Below are positions 26,202 through 35,321 of a DNA stretch of 64,000 nt, piece after piece; position 1 is the first letter of the stretch, and the number at the start of each line of letters is the position of its first letter. The stretch comes from Microbacterium oxydans (lineage in GTDB: Bacteria > Actinomycetota > Actinomycetes > Actinomycetales > Microbacteriaceae). The notes under the pieces were generated by a model. The model ran no database searches and was not told where the DNA came from. It saw only the letters and a program-made list of their open reading frames with translations. Where the stretch lies: assembly GCF_000956525.1 (NCBI RefSeq), contig NZ_JYIW01000024.1:248001-312000 (forward strand). The letters are read 5' to 3'. The position numbers were made by a program, and so were the translations under genes.

Positions 26202-27287
26202 GCGGGGCAGGCGGAACGGCTCGGCCGCGCGAGCTGCCGGGTCGACCGCGAGGTCTGCGAGCACGGCACCGATCCCGGTCGCGAACTTGAAGCCGTGCCC
26301 GGAGAACCCGGCGCCGACGACGGTGCGACCGCGGCGGTCGAGCACGAAGGTGCCGTCGTCGGTCGAGGTGTAGGTGCAGCTGATCGGCACCGCGCTGTCG
26401 GGGTCGAGCCCCGGCATCCACTCCCGCACGTATTCGCGCAGGGCGTCCTGATGCGTGGGCACGTGCGGCCTGGCGTCCGGATCGATCTCGTCGCCGACGC
26501 TGTGGAAGCCGACCTTGACCCCTTCGCCCGGCGTCGGCATGCCGTACACCGTCGCCGGGTACTCGGGCGGCCCGACGACGTGGTTGAACGACGGCCACGC
26601 GGCATCCGTCGTCTGCGCGAAGTGGGCGGGTGCCTCCTCGGTGACCGTGAGGCGCGGCAGACCGAGGCGCGACAGCATCCTGCTCGTCCAGGCGCCTGCG
26701 GTGACGACGGTGGTCTCGGCATGCAGCCGCGTGCCGTCCGCGAGTTCGAGCACGCCGCCGGCCGGATCCTCGCCGATGTGCGCGACCGGGGTGTTCCAGC
26801 GCACCTCCCCGCCACCGGCGACGATGCGCCGCTCGAGCTCGCGCAGTGCATCTGCTGCGCGCACGACTCCGGCGTCAGCTGACCACAGCACGTCGCGCTC
26901 GAAGCGCATGCCCTGCCAGCGACGTGCGCTCTCGGCGGCCGAGAGCAGTTCGGCGTCGATGCCGCGTGCGGTGAGTCCGTCGCGCACCGCGTTGACGTCG
27001 AGGTCGCCGTGCGTGACGAGCCCGTGCAGTCGCAGCAGCGGCTCGCCGCCGACCGTGCCGAGGGCGTCCCAGCCGTCGCGCGCTCGTGCCAGGAGGTCGA
27101 GGTAGTGGTCCTCGACGTACGCGTTGTTGAAGTTGCGGGTGGCGCCGTGCGAGGCGCCCTCATGATGGCCGCGGGCGAATCGCTCGAGCACCACCGGCCG
27201 CCGCCCTCGCCTGGTCAGCTCCCATGCCGTCGCCAGCCCCATCACGCCGCCGCCGACGATCGCGATGTCCACGGTCTCGCTCTTCAT
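26199..27287 (-). CDS. FAD-dependent amine oxidase, monomeric sarcosine / N-methyltryptophan oxidase type
   Basis: Predicted flavoprotein oxidising a secondary or primary amine to the imine with H2O2 formation. 362 aa from the ATG at 27287, preceded by AGGAGGACC; an in-frame extension upstream lacks such a site. The dinucleotide fold is IAIVGGGVMGLATAWEL, then ASHGATRNF. SCTYTSTDDGTFVLDRRG carries the cysteine that binds FAD covalently in the MSOX/MTOX family, and GVKVGFHSVG carries the lysine used for oxygen activation. The preferred amine is unknown. Divergent from guaB3. Confidence 0.82.
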   Translation of the reverse strand: MKSETVDIAIVGGGVMGLATAWELTRRGRRPVVLERFARGHHEGASHGATRNFNNAYVEDHYLDLLARARDGWDALGTVGGEPLLRLHGLVTHGDLDVNAVRDGLTARGIDAELLSAAESARRWQGMRFERDVLWSADAGVVRAADALRELERRIVAGGGEVRWNTPVAHIGEDPAGGVLELADGTRLHAETTVVTAGAWTSRMLSRLGLPRLTVTEEAPAHFAQTTDAAWPSFNHVVGPPEYPATVYGMPTPGEGVKVGFHSVGDEIDPDARPHVPTHQDALREYVREWMPGLDPDSAVPISCTYTSTDDGTFVLDRRGRTVVGAGFSGHGFKFATGIGAVLADLAVDPAARAAEPFRLPR

Positions 27288-27342
27288 TGGTCCTCCTGGA
27301 GTCGGTTCCAGTCTCCCAGTCATCGCCTGCTCACGGCCCCGG

Positions 27343-27348
27343 TAGGCT
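27343..27348 (+). promoter_or_regulatory. -10 element TAGGCT, leaderless guaB3 promoter
   Basis: TAGGCT ends 6 nt before the GTG start at 27355. Confidence 0.5.
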
Positions 27349-27354
27349 GGAGGG

Positions 27355-28476
27355 GTGACCATGGAGATCGAGCTCGGCCGAGGCAAGCGCGCACGCCGCG
27401 CGTACACGTTCGACGACATCGCGGTGGTGCCCTCCCGGCGCACGCGCAACCCGGAGGACGTGTCCACCGCGTGGACGATCGATGCCTTCGGCTTCGACAT
27501 CCCGGTGCTCGGCGCGCCGATGGACTCCGTCGTGAGCCCGCAGACCGCGATCATGCTGGGCAAGCTCGGCGGTCTCGGCGTCCTCGACCTCGAGGGACTC
27601 TGGACCCGCTACGAAGACCCTGCGCCGCTTCTTGCGGAGATCGCGGGCCTCGACGAGAGCCGGGCGACGGCACGGATGCAGGAGCTGTACTCCGAGCCGA
27701 TCAAGCCGGAGCTGATCACCGCACGCATCGCGGAGATCCGCGACGCCGGTGTCACGGTCGCCGGTTCCCTCACACCGCAGCGCACGCAGGAGTACTACGA
27801 CACCGTCGCCGCCGCCGGCGTCGACCTGTTCGTGATCCGCGGCACCACGGTTTCGGCCGAGCACGTCTCGAGCGTGGCCGAGCCCCTCAACCTCAAGAAA
27901 TTCATCTACGACCTCGATGTTCCCGTCATCGTCGGCGGTGCTGCGACCTACACCGCGGCACTGCATCTGATGCGCACCGGCGCCGCCGGCGTGCTCGTCG
28001 GCTTCGGCGGGGGAGCAGCCTCGACCACGAGGGCGACGCTCGGCATCCACGCGCCGATGGCGACGGCGGTCTCCGACGTCGCAGCCGCTCGTCGCGACTA
28101 CCTCGACGAGTCCGGCGGGCGCTACGTGCACGTCATCGCAGACGGAGGCGTCGGCACCTCCGGCGACATCGTCAAGGCGCTCGCGATGGGCGCCGACGCC
28201 GTCATGCTCGGTGTCGCGCTGGCACGGGCGACCGATGCTCCCGGCCAGGGATTCCACTGGGGCCCAGAGGCGCACCACGCGAAGCTGCCCCGCGGCCGTC
28301 GCGTCAGTGTCGGCGGCATCGGCACGCTCGAGGAGATCCTCTACGGCCCGGCACTCGTCGCGGACGGCACCGCCAACCTGATCGGCGCACTGCGCAAGTC
28401 GATGGCGACCACCGGGTACTCCGACCTCAAGGAGTTCCAGCGGGTCGAGGTCGTCCTGGCACCCTACGAGGCCTGA
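27355..28476 (+). CDS. guaB3: GuaB3 family IMP dehydrogenase-related protein
   Basis: Paralogue of IMP dehydrogenase, conserved in actinobacteria; the role in these bacteria is unsettled. 373 aa, with no CBS module. It starts MEIELGRGKRARRAYTFDDI and has VPSRRTRNPEDVSTAW, the GuaB3 hallmark. The loop matching the IMPDH catalytic GPGSICTTR reads GGGAASTTR (residues ~218-226), so the nucleophilic cysteine is replaced. C-terminal LRKSMATTGYSDLKEFQ is also typical. GTG start, leaderless. SURF1 follows 17 nt downstream. Confidence 0.88.
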   Translation: MTMEIELGRGKRARRAYTFDDIAVVPSRRTRNPEDVSTAWTIDAFGFDIPVLGAPMDSVVSPQTAIMLGKLGGLGVLDLEGLWTRYEDPAPLLAEIAGLDESRATARMQELYSEPIKPELITARIAEIRDAGVTVAGSLTPQRTQEYYDTVAAAGVDLFVIRGTTVSAEHVSSVAEPLNLKKFIYDLDVPVIVGGAATYTAALHLMRTGAAGVLVGFGGGAASTTRATLGIHAPMATAVSDVAAARRDYLDESGGRYVHVIADGGVGTSGDIVKALAMGADAVMLGVALARATDAPGQGFHWGPEAHHAKLPRGRRVSVGGIGTLEEILYGPALVADGTANLIGALRKSMATTGYSDLKEFQRVEVVLAPYEA

Positions 28477-28493
28477 GAGGCTCGCGCACGACC

Positions 28494-29291
28494 GTGACAG
28501 CACCGCTGCAGTTCCCGCCGACGCTTCGTGAGGTCATGCTCCGCGGTCGATGGATCGGGGTGCTGCTGCTGTGCCTGGTCGTCGCCGGTGTGTTCGCGTG
28601 GCTCGGCCAGTGGCAGCTCGAGCGCGCGATCGACACCGATCCGCCTCCTGCCGGTGTGACCGAGCAGGTGCAGGCCCTCGACGAGACCCTCGAACCGGGG
28701 GTCTATCTCCCAGAACCGCTGGTCGGACAGCGCGTCGAGACCGAGGGCGTCTGGATCCCCGGCGATTTCCTCGTGGTCTCGAACCGCTTCAACGGCGGCG
28801 TCGAGGGGTACTGGGTCACCGGACAGCTCCGCGTCGCCGAGCGCACCTCGATCGCGGTCGCGGTCGGCTGGGCTCCCGACCGTGCGAGCGCGGATGCCGC
28901 AGCCGCCGAACTCGAAGCGGATGCCGACGGCAGCACGGTCGCGGTCACCGGCCGCATCATCTCCGACGAGGGACCGTCGGTGCCGCCGCGCACCGAGCCC
29001 GATCGGATGGACCGGATGTCTCCTGCGACGCTGCTGAGTCGCTGGCATGACACCGAGGAGCTCGACGTCTACCGCCCGTACCTCGCCTCGACGACGGCGT
29101 CCGCAGGGCTGGTCGACATCGATTCCCCCGCACCGGACGAGATCTCGCCGGTCAACTGGCTGAACGTGTTCTACGCGGTCGAATGGGCTATCTTCGCCGG
29201 CTTCGCGTTCTACCTCTGGTATCGCTTGGCGAAGGACGCGTGGGAGCGTGAAGTCGAGGAATTCGAGGATGCCGCGGCGGCATCCGTCTGA
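28494..29291 (+). CDS. SURF1 family cytochrome oxidase assembly protein
   Basis: Membrane factor for maturation of the haem-copper oxidase. 265 aa. An N-terminal TM (GVLLLCLVVAGVFAWLGQWQ) with the family motif LGxWQLxR, a long outer domain, and a second TM near the C-terminus (VNWLNVFYAVEWAIFAGFAF), giving the two-TM SURF1 plan. GTG start at 28494; the preceding in-frame frame belongs to a shadow of guaB3. The C-terminus ends in an acidic tail. Spaced 17 nt after guaB3. Confidence 0.82.
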   Translation: MTAPLQFPPTLREVMLRGRWIGVLLLCLVVAGVFAWLGQWQLERAIDTDPPPAGVTEQVQALDETLEPGVYLPEPLVGQRVETEGVWIPGDFLVVSNRFNGGVEGYWVTGQLRVAERTSIAVAVGWAPDRASADAAAAELEADADGSTVAVTGRIISDEGPSVPPRTEPDRMDRMSPATLLSRWHDTEELDVYRPYLASTTASAGLVDIDSPAPDEISPVNWLNVFYAVEWAIFAGFAFYLWYRLAKDAWEREVEEFEDAAAASV

Positions 29292-29369
29292 CGTTTTCCG
29301 CCGCTGATCTGCGGTGGATCTCGCGTGCGCTCGCCCGATGAGCAATCGGTGACGAATCGGCAAACTCCA

Positions 29370-29437
29370 TTGAGGATGTCGGAGACGCTCCGTATGCTCG
29401 CAACATATGCGCACGCTGGGAGATCCCCATGTGCGCA
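29370..29437 (+). promoter_or_regulatory. Promoter and leader hairpin of the secreted nuclease gene
   Basis: -35 TTGAGG (29370-29375), 17 bp, -10 TATGCT (29393-29398). The transcript would start near 29405, just before an inverted repeat TGCGCAC (29408-29414) / GTGCGCA (29431-29437) with inner TGGG/CCCA pairing. The leader is about 80 nt; GAGGAG at 29473-29478 is the ribosome-binding site. Confidence 0.65.
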
Positions 29438-29487
29438 GTGACTGATCCCCCAGAGATGTCGCAGCCCGTAGCGAGGAGACAGCCCCG

Positions 29488-32400
29488 ATGATGTCCGCCC
29501 CACTCGACGAGAACCCCCAGGTTCCCGTCTCGCGCAGAACCAGGGGGCGCATCGGCGCTCTCGCCGTGACCTGCGTCGCCGCACTGAGCTTCGGCTCGCT
29601 GACCGCCGTTCCAGCCTTCGCCGACACCACCGGAACGGGGGTGGTGATCAACGAGGCGTACCTCTCCGGAGGCAGCGCCGGCGCCGCGTTCACGAACAAG
29701 TTCGTCGAACTGTACAACCCGACCTCCGCGCCGGTCACCCTCGACGGCATGTCGCTGCAGTACCGCTCGGCGACCGGCACCGCGAACTTCAACGGCGTCG
29801 CACCGCTGACCGGTGTGATCCCCGCAGGCGGGCACTACCTGGTGCAGGGCAACAGCAACGGGACCAACGGTGCAGCGCTGCCCACTCCCGATGCGGTCAG
29901 CACCCTGACCCCGAGCGGCACCAACGGCACGCTCGCGCTCGTCAAGGGCACGGCACCTGTCGCGCTGACCCCCGGTTCGGTCGCTGGCGTCGACGGTGTC
30001 GTCGACCTGCTCGGCTACGGCACCTCGAACACCTTCGAGACCGCGGCAGCGACCCCGCCGACCGGCAACACGGACGTGAAGTCGCTGAACCGCACGAACG
30101 GCGCCGACACCGACGACAACAGTGCCGACTTCTCGCTCTCCGCGACGATCACCCCGCAGAACTCCGGCGGCACCGACCCCGGAACGGACCCCGGCACCGA
30201 TCCGGGGACGGATCCCGAGAAGGTGTCGATCGCCGAGGTGCAGGGCACCACAGACGTCTCGCCGCTGAACGGCCAGACGGTCACCGTCGAGGGCGTCGTG
30301 ACCGGCGACTACCGCACGGGCGGCTACAAGGGCATCTCGATCCAGACCCAGGGATCCGGCGGCGCGAACGACGCGACCCCCGGAGCATCCGACGGCGTCT
30401 TCGTCTTCCTGAACGCACTGGCACCGACCCTCGCGATCGGCGACCTCGTGTCGGTGACGGGTTCCGTGAGCGAGTACTTCGGCCAGACCCAGGTGAACCC
30501 GACGGCGCTCTCCGGCATCACGGTCGTCACCCCCGGCGCAGGCGTGCCGGAGGCCACTCCGCTGCCGGACACCGTGCGCGGCGCCGACCGTGAGCAGTAC
30601 GAGAACATGCTCGTCGCGCCCACCGGGTCGTACCGCCTCGCCTCGAGCCACCAGCTCTACAACTTCGGAACGCTGTGGCTGAACGCGGGCGAGCTGAACG
30701 TCAAGAGCACCGAGACCACGCGTCCCGGCGCTGAGGCTGCGGCCATCGCAGCGGTGAACCGCGCGAACCGCATCCTGCTCGACGACGGGTGGTCGGTGCA
30801 GGTCGGCAACAGCACGCACCCCGGCGAGCAGCCGTACTTCACGGCCGACACGGTCGTGCGCAACGGCGACACCGTCGACTTCAGCGACACGGGCTACGTG
30901 CTGCAGTGGGGCTTCGACGACTGGCGTCTGCAGCCGACCGTACCGATCGACGACGCATCGCCCGCCTCGCTCAAGGCCGGGTTCGAAGCGACGCACGCGC
31001 GCACCACGACGCCGCCTGAGGTCGGCGGCGATGTGCAGGTCGCGTCGTTCAACGTCTACAACTACTTCACGACGCTGAAGTCCGAGAACGCCGACGCGCG
31101 CGGAGCGGCGAACGCCGCCCAGTTCGCGATCCAGAAGTCGAAGATCGTCGCGGCCATCAACGGACTCGACGCCGAGATCGTCTCGCTCATGGAGATCGAG
31201 AACTCGGTCAAGCTGGGCAAGCCGATCGACACGGCGCTCAAGGATCTGGTCGCCGGTCTGAACGAGGACGCCGGCAGTGAGGTGTGGGACTACGTGCCGA
31301 CGCCTGACGCGCTGAACAACGCCGCGACGACCGACTTCATCACGAACGCGATCATCTACAAGAAGGATGCCGTCACGACCGTCGGCGACAGCGCGACGGT
31401 CACCGACGAGACCGTCTGGGGCAACGCCCGCGAGCCGATCGCGCAGGCGTTCGACATCGACGGCCGCGTGGTCACGGTGGTCGCGAACCACCTGAAGTCC
31501 AAGTCGCCGCCCACCGGCGCAGGTGCGGAGCCGGCCGACGGCCAGGGCTTCTTCAACGCCGACCGCGTCGGACAGGCGAACGCGATCCTGGCCTTCACCC
31601 AGACGCTCGAAGACACCACCGGCAGCAGCGACATGCTGCTGATCGGCGACTTCAACGCGTACGGCAAGGAAGACCCGATCGACGTCTTCACCTCGAAGGG
31701 CTGGAGCGACCTGGTCGCCGACAAGACCGACGGGCAGTACACCTACTCGTTCGACGGCGAGCTCGGCTCGCTGGACCACGTGATCGCCTCGCCCTCGCTG
31801 AGCGCCTCGATCACGGGCGCCGGCGTCTGGACGATCAACTCGCCGGAGTGGAGCGACCGCGGCTACGCGTTCGGTGCCACCGAGGCAGGAACGCCGTACC
31901 GGTCCAGCGACCACGACCCGATCATCGTCGGCGTCTCCTCGGAGATCCCGCCGGTGAGCATCGACGTCGTGACGATCAACGACTTCCACGGACGCATCGA
32001 AGCCGATGGTGCTGCCGCCGGAGCCGCGGTCGTCGCCGGCGCCGTCAAGCAGTTCCGCGAGGCGAACCCCAACACGATCTTCGCCGGAGCCGGTGACCTG
32101 ATCGGTGCATCGACGTTCACGTCGTTCATCAACGACGACAACCCGACGATCGACGCGTTGAACGCGGCCGGTCTCGATGTGAGCGCCGCCGGCAACCACG
32201 AGTTCGACCAGGGCTGGGAGGATCTGCGCGACCGCGTGCAGGACCGAGCAGACTGGGAGTACATCTCGTCGAACGTGTTCCTGACCGAGACCGGCGAGCC
32301 TGCGCTCGCACCTGCCTGGGTCAAGGAGCTCGACGGTGTGAAGGTCGGCTTCATCGGAGCCGTCACGGAAGACCTCGACTCGCTCGTGTCGCCGGAAGGC

Positions 32401-34113
32401 ATCGCAGACCTCGAGGTCCGCAGCATCGTCGACTCCGTGAACGCGGTGGCCGACGATCTGCGTGATGGCGACGCCTCCAACGGCGAGGCCGACGTGATCA
32501 TCCTGCTCGTGCACGAGGGTGCGTCCAGCACTGCGCTCTCGAGCATCACGCCCGAGTCGCCGCTGGGCGAGATCGTCTACGGCGTCGACCAGGACGTCGA
32601 CGCGATCGTCTCGGCGCACACGCACCTGGCGTACAACCACGTGATCGACGGACGACCGGTCGTCTCGGCGGGTCAGTACGGCGAGAACCTGGGGCTGATG
32701 AACCTCCAGGTCGACCCGAAGACGAAGGAGCTGCTCTCGATCACCAACCAGATCAAGCCACTCGTCGTCGGCGGCGTCGCCCAGTACCCAGCCGTGCCAG
32801 AGGTCGCCGACATCGTCGCGAAGGCGAAGGCCGAGGCCGACGTGCTCGGTGCGATCAAGGTGGGCGACATCACCGCCGACTTCAACCGCGCTCGCCAGAC
32901 GAACGGCTCGGAGAACCGCGGTGGCGAGTCGACGATCGGCAACTTCGTCGCCGACGTGCAGAAGTGGTCGACGGATGCCGACATCGCACTGATGAACCCG
33001 GGCGGCATCCGCGCCAACCTGACCTATGCCTCGTCCAACGCCTCGGATCCGGACGGCAACGTCACGTACCGCGAGGCGGCGACGGTGCAGCCGTTCGCCA
33101 ACACCCTCGTCACGCTCTCCCTCACGGGTGCGCAGCTGAAGGGTGTGTTGGAGGAGCAGTGGCAGCCGGCCGGTTCGGCTCGACCGTTCCTGAAGCTCGG
33201 CGTCTCGGAGGGTCTGGTCTACACCTACGACCCCGCCGCGGCGCAGGGTTCGCGGGTCACCTCGATCACGTTGAACGGCACGCCGATCGATCCGGCGGCG
33301 AGCTACACGGTCGCAGCCAACTCGTTCCTCGCAGCGGGTGGAGACAACTTCTTCACCTTCAAGGAGGGCACCGGCAAGCGCGACACCGGCAAGATCGACC
33401 TGCAGTCGATGGTCGACTGGTTCGACGCCAACAAGACGGCGACGCCCGATCAGGCGCAGCGTGCGGTCGGCGTCTCGGTCAGCGCAGCGGATGCCGACGG
33501 CTACACCGCCGGCGACCAGGTCACCGTCTCGCTCTCCTCGCTCGCGTTCAGCGCGGGGGAGCCGGCACCGGGTGAGGTGACGCTTTCGCTTGGCGGCACG
33601 CAGCTCGCGAGCGGCGCGGTCGACCCGACCATCGTCGACACGACCGATGAGGCGGGACGTGCCAGCCTGACGTTCACCGTTCCGTCCGGCGTGTTCGGCG
33701 AGCAGGTGCTCGCCGTGGCCGTCGCCGGGACCGGGACGACCGTACAGGTGCCGTTCACGATCACCGGCGAGGCAGCCTTCGCCGGGACGATCGACCTCGG
33801 ATCCTCGAAGGTCACCGCGGGGAAGAAGCTCACCGTCACCGGTGCGGGCTACGTGCCCGGCGAGACCGTGAGCATCGAGCTGCGTCCGAAGAAGGGCAAC
33901 CCGGTCCAGGTCGGCACCGTCAAGGTCGCGGCAGACGGCACGTTCAGCACCTCGGTCACCGTGCCGAAGAGCGCTCCGTCCGGCAAGTACACCGTGGCGG
34001 CGGCGCAGGCTGATGGAGACGCGGCGACCGCCACGGTCACCGTCAACCGCGCCGGCGGCATCGTCGGTGCGATCCTCGACTGGCTCTGGAGCCTGATCAG
34101 CGGATGGTTCTGA
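29488..34113 (+). CDS. Secreted ExeM/NucH-type nuclease fused to 5'-nucleotidase
   Basis: Large exported enzyme, 1541 aa, expected to degrade extracellular DNA and dephosphorylate the nucleotides. Signal peptide ~1-45 ending TAVPAFA; lamin-tail domain from ~residue 52 (VVINEAYLSGGSAGAAFTNK); a GTDP repeat linker at 228-243; OB-like DUF/YhcR part (~246-470); endonuclease/exonuclease/phosphatase domain ~515-815 (VASFNVYNYF, MEIEN, GDFNAYG, SSDHDP). Then metallophosphatase ~825-1075 (TINDFHGRIE, GNHEFDQG, HTHLAYNH), 5'-nucleotidase C-terminal domain ~1125-1300 (GNFVADVQ, MNPGGIRANL, AAGGDNFF), and Ig-like repeats to the end. There is no sorting signal, so it is probably released. ATG with GAGGAG upstream. 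Confidence 0.9.
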   Translation: MMSAPLDENPQVPVSRRTRGRIGALAVTCVAALSFGSLTAVPAFADTTGTGVVINEAYLSGGSAGAAFTNKFVELYNPTSAPVTLDGMSLQYRSATGTANFNGVAPLTGVIPAGGHYLVQGNSNGTNGAALPTPDAVSTLTPSGTNGTLALVKGTAPVALTPGSVAGVDGVVDLLGYGTSNTFETAAATPPTGNTDVKSLNRTNGADTDDNSADFSLSATITPQNSGGTDPGTDPGTDPGTDPEKVSIAEVQGTTDVSPLNGQTVTVEGVVTGDYRTGGYKGISIQTQGSGGANDATPGASDGVFVFLNALAPTLAIGDLVSVTGSVSEYFGQTQVNPTALSGITVVTPGAGVPEATPLPDTVRGADREQYENMLVAPTGSYRLASSHQLYNFGTLWLNAGELNVKSTETTRPGAEAAAIAAVNRANRILLDDGWSVQVGNSTHPGEQPYFTADTVVRNGDTVDFSDTGYVLQWGFDDWRLQPTVPIDDASPASLKAGFEATHARTTTPPEVGGDVQVASFNVYNYFTTLKSENADARGAANAAQFAIQKSKIVAAINGLDAEIVSLMEIENSVKLGKPIDTALKDLVAGLNEDAGSEVWDYVPTPDALNNAATTDFITNAIIYKKDAVTTVGDSATVTDETVWGNAREPIAQAFDIDGRVVTVVANHLKSKSPPTGAGAEPADGQGFFNADRVGQANAILAFTQTLEDTTGSSDMLLIGDFNAYGKEDPIDVFTSKGWSDLVADKTDGQYTYSFDGELGSLDHVIASPSLSASITGAGVWTINSPEWSDRGYAFGATEAGTPYRSSDHDPIIVGVSSEIPPVSIDVVTINDFHGRIEADGAAAGAAVVAGAVKQFREANPNTIFAGAGDLIGASTFTSFINDDNPTIDALNAAGLDVSAAGNHEFDQGWEDLRDRVQDRADWEYISSNVFLTETGEPALAPAWVKELDGVKVGFIGAVTEDLDSLVSPEGIADLEVRSIVDSVNAVADDLRDGDASNGEADVIILLVHEGASSTALSSITPESPLGEIVYGVDQDVDAIVSAHTHLAYNHVIDGRPVVSAGQYGENLGLMNLQVDPKTKELLSITNQIKPLVVGGVAQYPAVPEVADIVAKAKAEADVLGAIKVGDITADFNRARQTNGSENRGGESTIGNFVADVQKWSTDADIALMNPGGIRANLTYASSNASDPDGNVTYREAATVQPFANTLVTLSLTGAQLKGVLEEQWQPAGSARPFLKLGVSEGLVYTYDPAAAQGSRVTSITLNGTPIDPAASYTVAANSFLAAGGDNFFTFKEGTGKRDTGKIDLQSMVDWFDANKTATPDQAQRAVGVSVSAADADGYTAGDQVTVSLSSLAFSAGEPAPGEVTLSLGGTQLASGAVDPTIVDTTDEAGRASLTFTVPSGVFGEQVLAVAVAGTGTTVQVPFTITGEAAFAGTIDLGSSKVTAGKKLTVTGAGYVPGETVSIELRPKKGNPVQVGTVKVAADGTFSTSVTVPKSAPSGKYTVAAAQADGDAATATVTVNRAGGIVGAILDWLWSLISGWF

Positions 34114-34147
34114 TCCGACCCTGACGGGGCGAACCACCCCCTTCGCT

Positions 34148-34190
34148 GCGACCCGGCCCCCTGAGTGATGCACTCAGGGGGCCGGGTCGC
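34148..34190. repeat. Intergenic inverted repeat, family copy C (terminator)
   Basis: A 20-bp perfect stem (34148-34167 with 34171-34190) with a 3-nt loop, built of GCGACCCGGCCCCCTGAGTG. CCACCCCCTT precedes it (34135-34144), and a partial second copy (TTCAGGGGGCCGGGTCG) follows at 34192-34208. It ends the nuclease gene and faces the convergent DeoR gene. Confidence 0.8.
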
Positions 34191-34214
34191 ATTCAGGGGG
34201 CCGGGTCGGCGGGG

Positions 34215-34294
34215 ATGCTCTGGGCGGGGTGCTCGAAGAGGCGGGTGCTCGAGGAGGAGGATGCTCAGGGGGAGGATGCTCAGGGGGTGAGCAC
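34215..34294. repeat. Degenerate ~15-nt tandem repeat
   Basis: Five units beginning (A/G)TGCTC at 34215, 34229, 34245, 34261 and 34276, each followed by a G-rich stretch, then an inverted GAGCAC at 34289-34294. The last unit overlaps the 3' end of the minus-strand DeoR gene. Confidence 0.7.
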
Positions 34295-35086
34295 CTGCAC
34301 CTCGGCCTGAGCGAGCGCCACCGCGATGTGTGGGGGCGGTGGTGCATCCGTGATCAGGTAGTCGGCTTGGCCGAGGTGAGCGATCTGCGCGAAGAAGCGT
34401 CGGTCGAGCTTCGAGGAGTCGGCGAGGATGGCGGTGCGCTCGGCGCGCTGCATCATCTCGGACATCATCGCTGCATCGCCGAGGTTCGACGCGGAGTATC
34501 CCGCCTCGTCGACGGCGCCGACACCGATCAGGGCCAGATCGCAGCGGATGTCGACCTCGGGGCCGCCGGGCGTCATCGTGAACGTCACGGGCCCCGTCGT
34601 GGCCTGGGTGATCGAGCGCACCGCGCCGCCGAAGAGGTAGAGGTCGCGGAAGGCCGACGGCGCGATCTCGGCCGGGATGCGCAGGTTGTTCGTGGCGATC
34701 GTCAGGTCGTGATGGTTGCGCAGCGCACGCGCGACCGCGAGCGTCGTGGTGCCGGCGTTCAGCATGACGACCGAGCCGTTCTGCACGAGGTCGGCCGCGA
34801 GGCGGGCGATGCGCTCCTTCTCCTCTGTCTGCACCCGCATGCGCACATCGAGTGCGCGATCTTTCAGCGGTCCGCTCGCAGTGCTGACCGCGCCGCCGTG
34901 GGTGCGGACCAGCACGCCCTCGCGGTCGAGCTGGTCGAGGTCGCGGCGGATGGTGTCGATCGAGACGTTGAAATGCTCGGCGAGATCACTGACGGTGACC
35001 TGACCGCTCTGCTCGACGTAGGAGGCCAGGTCGGCCTTTCTTCCTGCCGGGAGGCGACGTCGTTGTGCCGTTCCAGAAGCTTCCAT
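34280..35086 (-). CDS. DeoR-family sugar-responsive repressor
   Basis: Transcription regulator, 268 aa from the ATG at 35086 (a longer open frame upstream crosses the intergenic promoter region and is unlikely). N-terminal winged helix: VTVSDLAEHFNVSIDTIRRDLDQL and VLVRTHGGAV, the DeoR signature. The C-terminal DeoRC/NagB-like sensor domain (GSVVMLNAGTTTLAVARAL, ADSSKLDRR) normally binds a phosphorylated sugar. It is divergent from the sugar import and catabolism operon and very likely represses it, being relieved by a pathway sugar phosphate. Confidence 0.88.
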   Translation of the reverse strand: MEASGTAQRRRLPAGRKADLASYVEQSGQVTVSDLAEHFNVSIDTIRRDLDQLDREGVLVRTHGGAVSTASGPLKDRALDVRMRVQTEEKERIARLAADLVQNGSVVMLNAGTTTLAVARALRNHHDLTIATNNLRIPAEIAPSAFRDLYLFGGAVRSITQATTGPVTFTMTPGGPEVDIRCDLALIGVGAVDEAGYSASNLGDAAMMSEMMQRAERTAILADSSKLDRRFFAQIAHLGQADYLITDAPPPPHIAVALAQAEVQVLTP

Positions 35087-35223
35087 GCAGACATCTCTAG
35101 CACATGAACGCGAACAACGCCGCATACATGCGCAGAAAACAGCATCACGGGTTCGATGGTGATTTTCCCCGTCGTCTCGCGGAATCCCCGGCGAGATGAC
35201 TGCAGCATGTTTCGTGCCAAGGC

Positions 35224-35253
35224 TTGACGTTTCCGCAGATGTCGGCATAACAT
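35224..35253 (+). promoter_or_regulatory. Sugar operon promoter
   Basis: -35 TTGACG (35224-35229), 18 bp, -10 TAACAT (35248-35253): the best consensus-like promoter in the window. The sequence just downstream (GCATGAAC at 35266, with a partner CATGAACGC at 35103 near deoR) may be repressor binding sequence. Leader about 60 nt. Confidence 0.65.
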
Positions 35254-35321
35254 TGCTCAAAACCGCATGAACAAGCATCGAAGCGCGTCATGCGGCACCA
35301 TCTCGAAGAGGAGAAAGTGTG

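Noticed and set aside
29188-34173. 1661-residue open frame on the minus strand
   Set aside because: It is antisense to the secreted nuclease, is Arg/Gly/Val-rich without motifs, and arises from high GC at third positions.
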